From contig USCT01000003.1 in the NCBI GenBank assembly GCA_900553185.1, positions 1-64,000 on the forward strand: 64,000 nt of DNA, read 5' to 3'. Positions 61,687 through 64,000 of this stretch are shown here, piece after piece. Position 1 is the first letter of the stretch, and the number at the start of each line of letters is the position of its first letter. The position numbers and the translations under genes were made by a program. Below the pieces are notes generated by a model. The model was not told where the DNA came from and ran no database searches. It saw nothing but the letters and a program-made list of their open reading frames with translations. The DNA comes from an uncultured Bacteroides sp. Its GTDB lineage: Bacteria; Bacteroidota; Bacteroidia; Bacteroidales; Bacteroidaceae.

Positions 61687-62757
61687 AAGAACAACGATTG
61701 AAATAATCTTCTATAAACAGATTCACTCGCTGGTGGTAAGATGTACTTTTACCAGCGGGTGAATACGTTTATATACCCTCCAATTGAACAACAAATATTC
61801 ATTCAGACAGAAGAATAAATTTTCCATTGAACAGTCACCTTACCTTCTGTCTGATTTTTCTTTTGTATTCCCAAGTGAACAATAATCTTTCTAACTATCA
61901 TTCTGTCATTTTGATAGAACAGACTGTTGAGAATCGCATGGTTTAAACTCCAATCAGACTCCCCATACAGTATGCAATTCTCAGACATCAATAAAGTATC
62001 AAAAAGACATATCAACCTATATTAAAAAAACTTTTTATCAAATATTTTCACACAATCAGGGATTTTCATCACAGAAAATATAAAAATACTACCTTCTCAA
62101 TCTTTTAAAATCACCTGCATACCTGTATCAATCAGCTTTCTAAAAAGAGTTCAAAAACACTTTAGAAGGCATTTTTGAAAACGATTAGTCGGATTCAAGA
62201 ACTTGCCTAGGCGTTTTCATCATTTTATCTAGGCGAAATTTTATTTTGTCTTCACGTTTTTTTGCCTTCACCAGCCTCTTTTATGAACGAATCCGGTATA
62301 AAATCACATTTATTCCGTATATATTTACAAAAAAAATATAACTATTTTAATCCAATCCGAATGATTCACAAAAGTACCCTGTCAGCAATTTTACATAAAT
62401 AAAATCAATATCACACAAAATTAAACAATTCGGTGATATTTTAAATCCGACAAATAAAGATTTCAAAAGAATAGAAACATACTGATAAAAAACAGTCAGA
62501 CTGCCCGAAAACTACAATAAGATAACTGATTTACTATCACCAACTTCTACTTATTCTGAACTAATCCTCCCAAAAGTTCTTTTTAAAGCGTCTCTGCAAG
62601 CACTCTATAGAACAATGTATATCAATATATTAAGATAAACTGAGACAACATTTGAGATAATTTGACACAACACTATTTAATAAATGCTACAGAATATTTA
62701 GAGTTTCACGTACATTCGTATTCAAAAATTGTAGATAAATTAAATTAGCGGAGTTGT
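61687..62757. other. 1.07-kb gene-free AT-rich region
   Basis: It contains an imperfect hairpin after the Mpv17-like gene (61722-61762), a plus-strand terminator-like hairpin (61803-61864), direct repeats CTAGGCG at 62207-62213 and 62229-62235 (22-bp period), and TGAGACAACA/TGACACAACA repeats at 62641 and 62663 just ahead of the next gene. A 70-codon minus-strand frame (61803-62015) is not supported. Otherwise nothing is seen. Confidence 0.6.
61803..61864 (+). terminator. Terminator-like hairpin after the Mpv17 gene
   Basis: TCAGACAGAAG (61803-61813) pairs perfectly with CTTCTGTCTGA (61844-61854), then TTTTTCTTTT. The loop is 30 nt. Confidence 0.65.
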
Positions 62758-63618
62758 ATGAATAATTTCATCAGAATTAAAATCGCATGTACCTTGTGTA
62801 TATTATGTTTTTGTCCTGCATGGGCATTGGCACAAATCGAAAAGAATACACAACACACTATAGTCATAGGCTCTTTTGACTACATGCAACAAGAAGAGGA
62901 AAAAACAATGCCATTGGGCCAAATACTGAGAAAAGCTTCCAAGAGAATCCTCACCAAAGAAATGACACAGCAACATCCTCAGTACGCCGAAGCCGTAAGT
63001 TCAAGCATTATTTCCGGATTCAACAGAGTAAAACGTCTGACTGTTGTCGACCTGATAAACAATTTAGAAAACGATTATTATGCAGAAGGAGTCATCTCTA
63101 ACATCAGTACAACCACACGCTTAGAGAAAGACAAAGGAAACAAGACATATTACCAGGCAAACATTGGAGTAACCATTAATCTCAAGGAACAAGCTACAGG
63201 TAGAATCTTCGACAGTAAAAAATTTACGATTGTCGACAATGCTCAAGGATGGCTATCGTCTTCCCAAAGTGCAATAGAATATGCCCTGACCAGCCTCAGC
63301 CAGAGCATTTCTGCTTATTACGACTATGTCTTTCCGCTGAGAGCAAGCATTATAGAAAGTGGTGAAGTAAAAAAAGACAAGCAAAAAACGGCATATATCG
63401 ATTTAGGCAAGACCAGCCGTGTTAATGAAGGTCTGCGATTTGGAGTATTTGAACTGAAAACCATAGCCGGGAAAGAAGCACAGATCGAAATCGGACAAGT
63501 AAAGATAGACCAAGTACTTGGAGACGATCTTTCTCTTGTACGCGTTACAAAAGGAAGCAAAGAAATCAAAGCAGCACTGGATAAAGGGAGCAAACTGGTA
63601 ATCTCTACACGTTATTAA
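62758..63618 (+). CDS. Secreted protein with CsgG/FlgT-like features
   Basis: 286 residues, signal peptide about 1-25 (AWALAQ). The stretch AEAVSSSIISGFNRVKRLTVVD and the YYAEGVISNISTTTRLEK strand resemble CsgG/LpoB-type periplasmic domains, and the C-terminal segment DLGKTSRVNEGLRFGVFELK resembles FlgT-like barrels. A low-confidence family match; function not assigned. Followed by a lipoprotein gene 65 bp later, probably in one operon. Confidence 0.5.
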   Translation: MNNFIRIKIACTLCILCFCPAWALAQIEKNTQHTIVIGSFDYMQQEEEKTMPLGQILRKASKRILTKEMTQQHPQYAEAVSSSIISGFNRVKRLTVVDLINNLENDYYAEGVISNISTTTRLEKDKGNKTYYQANIGVTINLKEQATGRIFDSKKFTIVDNAQGWLSSSQSAIEYALTSLSQSISAYYDYVFPLRASIIESGEVKKDKQKTAYIDLGKTSRVNEGLRFGVFELKTIAGKEAQIEIGQVKIDQVLGDDLSLVRVTKGSKEIKAALDKGSKLVISTRY

Positions 63619-63683
63619 GCCAACCAGTTCCGGCTTCCATAAAGCCTATACATTTATTAACTATAATTGCAACAAACATTATT

Positions 63684-64000
63684 ATGAAGAAAAAATTTAC
63701 CTACACCTTATTTTTTATATGTTCATTATTAATGATGCTGACGCCTTCTTGCAGCAGTGATAACAGTGAAGAAACACCTGAAATCATCGAAATAGGAAAC
63801 TTTGGTAAAATCCAATTCGATAGAGAGAGATTCGGTCTGGGACAAACGGTAACAGCATCGTGCCAGTTGCCTTCTACCAGCGGCAATATCTCTGATTTAA
63901 CTTATACCTGGTATCTGGACAATGAGAAGCTGGTACAAAATACAATAAGCAACGGAGTCAGCAGTGTTACATTTACTTTACCTTCTCCATCAAGCTACAT
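63684..64000 (+). CDS. Lipoprotein with Ig/PKD-like domain, 3' end outside the window
   Basis: At least 105 codons, cut by the window end. Signal peptide with lipobox LTPSC (Cys23). The mature part (GNFGKIQFDRERFGLGQTVT; SNGVSSVTFTLPSPSSY) has the rhythm of PKD/Ig-like beta domains of Bacteroides surface lipoproteins. It probably acts with the preceding secreted protein. Confidence 0.75.
   Translation, partial: MKKKFTYTLFFICSLLMMLTPSCSSDNSEETPEIIEIGNFGKIQFDRERFGLGQTVTASCQLPSTSGNISDLTYTWYLDNEKLVQNTISNGVSSVTFTLPSPSSY

Noticed and set aside
61803..62015. 70-codon minus-strand frame
   Set aside because: No ribosome binding site, family motifs or promoter; it overlaps a plus-strand terminator hairpin.

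Overview
The window looks like a chromosomal segment of a gut Bacteroidales bacterium, most likely Bacteroides or Phocaeicola. The evidence is the repeated Bacteroidetes-type promoter (a -33 TTTG-like box, 19-21 bp, then TAnnTTTG), lineage-typical families (DUF3943, DUF4492 beside cydAB, DUF4369-thioredoxin lipoproteins, OMP_b-brl barrels, a PstS/PstC/PstA/PstB/PhoU set with a long PstC), and menaquinone-type anaerobic and micro-aerobic energy genes. The genus is inference; no rRNA is present.

Layout. 1-6.3 kb, minus strand: an envelope cluster of DUF4369/TlpA thioredoxin lipoprotein, ChaN/EreA-like protein, outer-membrane barrel and DUF3943 protein. 6.4-8.1 kb: an HTH remnant, an Imm26-like protein and a tRNA-Ser/Glu/Ser operon. 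8.3-11.4 kb: pyruvate formate-lyase and its activase. 11.5-19.9 kb: a small barrel protein, lutABC, a hemerythrin protein overlapped with a NarL-type regulator whose receiver is degenerate, and DUF4492-cydA-cydB. 20-26.7 kb: TolC-MacA-MacB-type efflux followed by a LytS/LytTR two-component pair. 26.7-27.5 kb: an ORF-poor stretch with a likely small RNA and a second small transcript on the other strand. 27.5-34.3 kb: a nitroreductase and the branched-chain amino acid operon ilvD-ilvB-ilvN-thioesterase-ilvC, preceded by a complete leader-peptide attenuator. 34.6-41.4 kb, minus strand: phosphoglucomutase, a C69 dipeptidase, an M23 peptidase, tatC, tatA and an ECF S component. 41.9-46.5 kb: phoH, purC, menG/ubiE, aroE, a hydrolase. 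46.5-55.3 kb: a 5'-nucleotidase-like enzyme, cbpA-cbpM, tex, nudC and a class A PBP. 55.4-60 kb: a phosphate (pst) operon with a probable PHO-box array. 60-64 kb: a broken alpha/beta hydrolase gene, an Mpv17-like protein, a gene-free AT-rich kilobase, and the start of a secreted-protein/lipoprotein operon.

How it fits together. The 8-20 kb block forms a redox module: formate-producing fermentation, lactate oxidation (lutABC), a high-affinity bd oxidase and, between them, a di-iron hemerythrin sensor candidate coupled to a phosphorylation-independent NarL-like regulator. A near-perfect 20-bp palindrome sits over the -33 region of the predicted lut promoter. The most notable observations are this regulator pair and its candidate operator, the ilv attenuator, a PstS-like lobe embedded in PstC, the PHO-box-like triple repeat, and the small-RNA unit after the LytTR gene. 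All functional statements come from reading the sequence; no database search was run.
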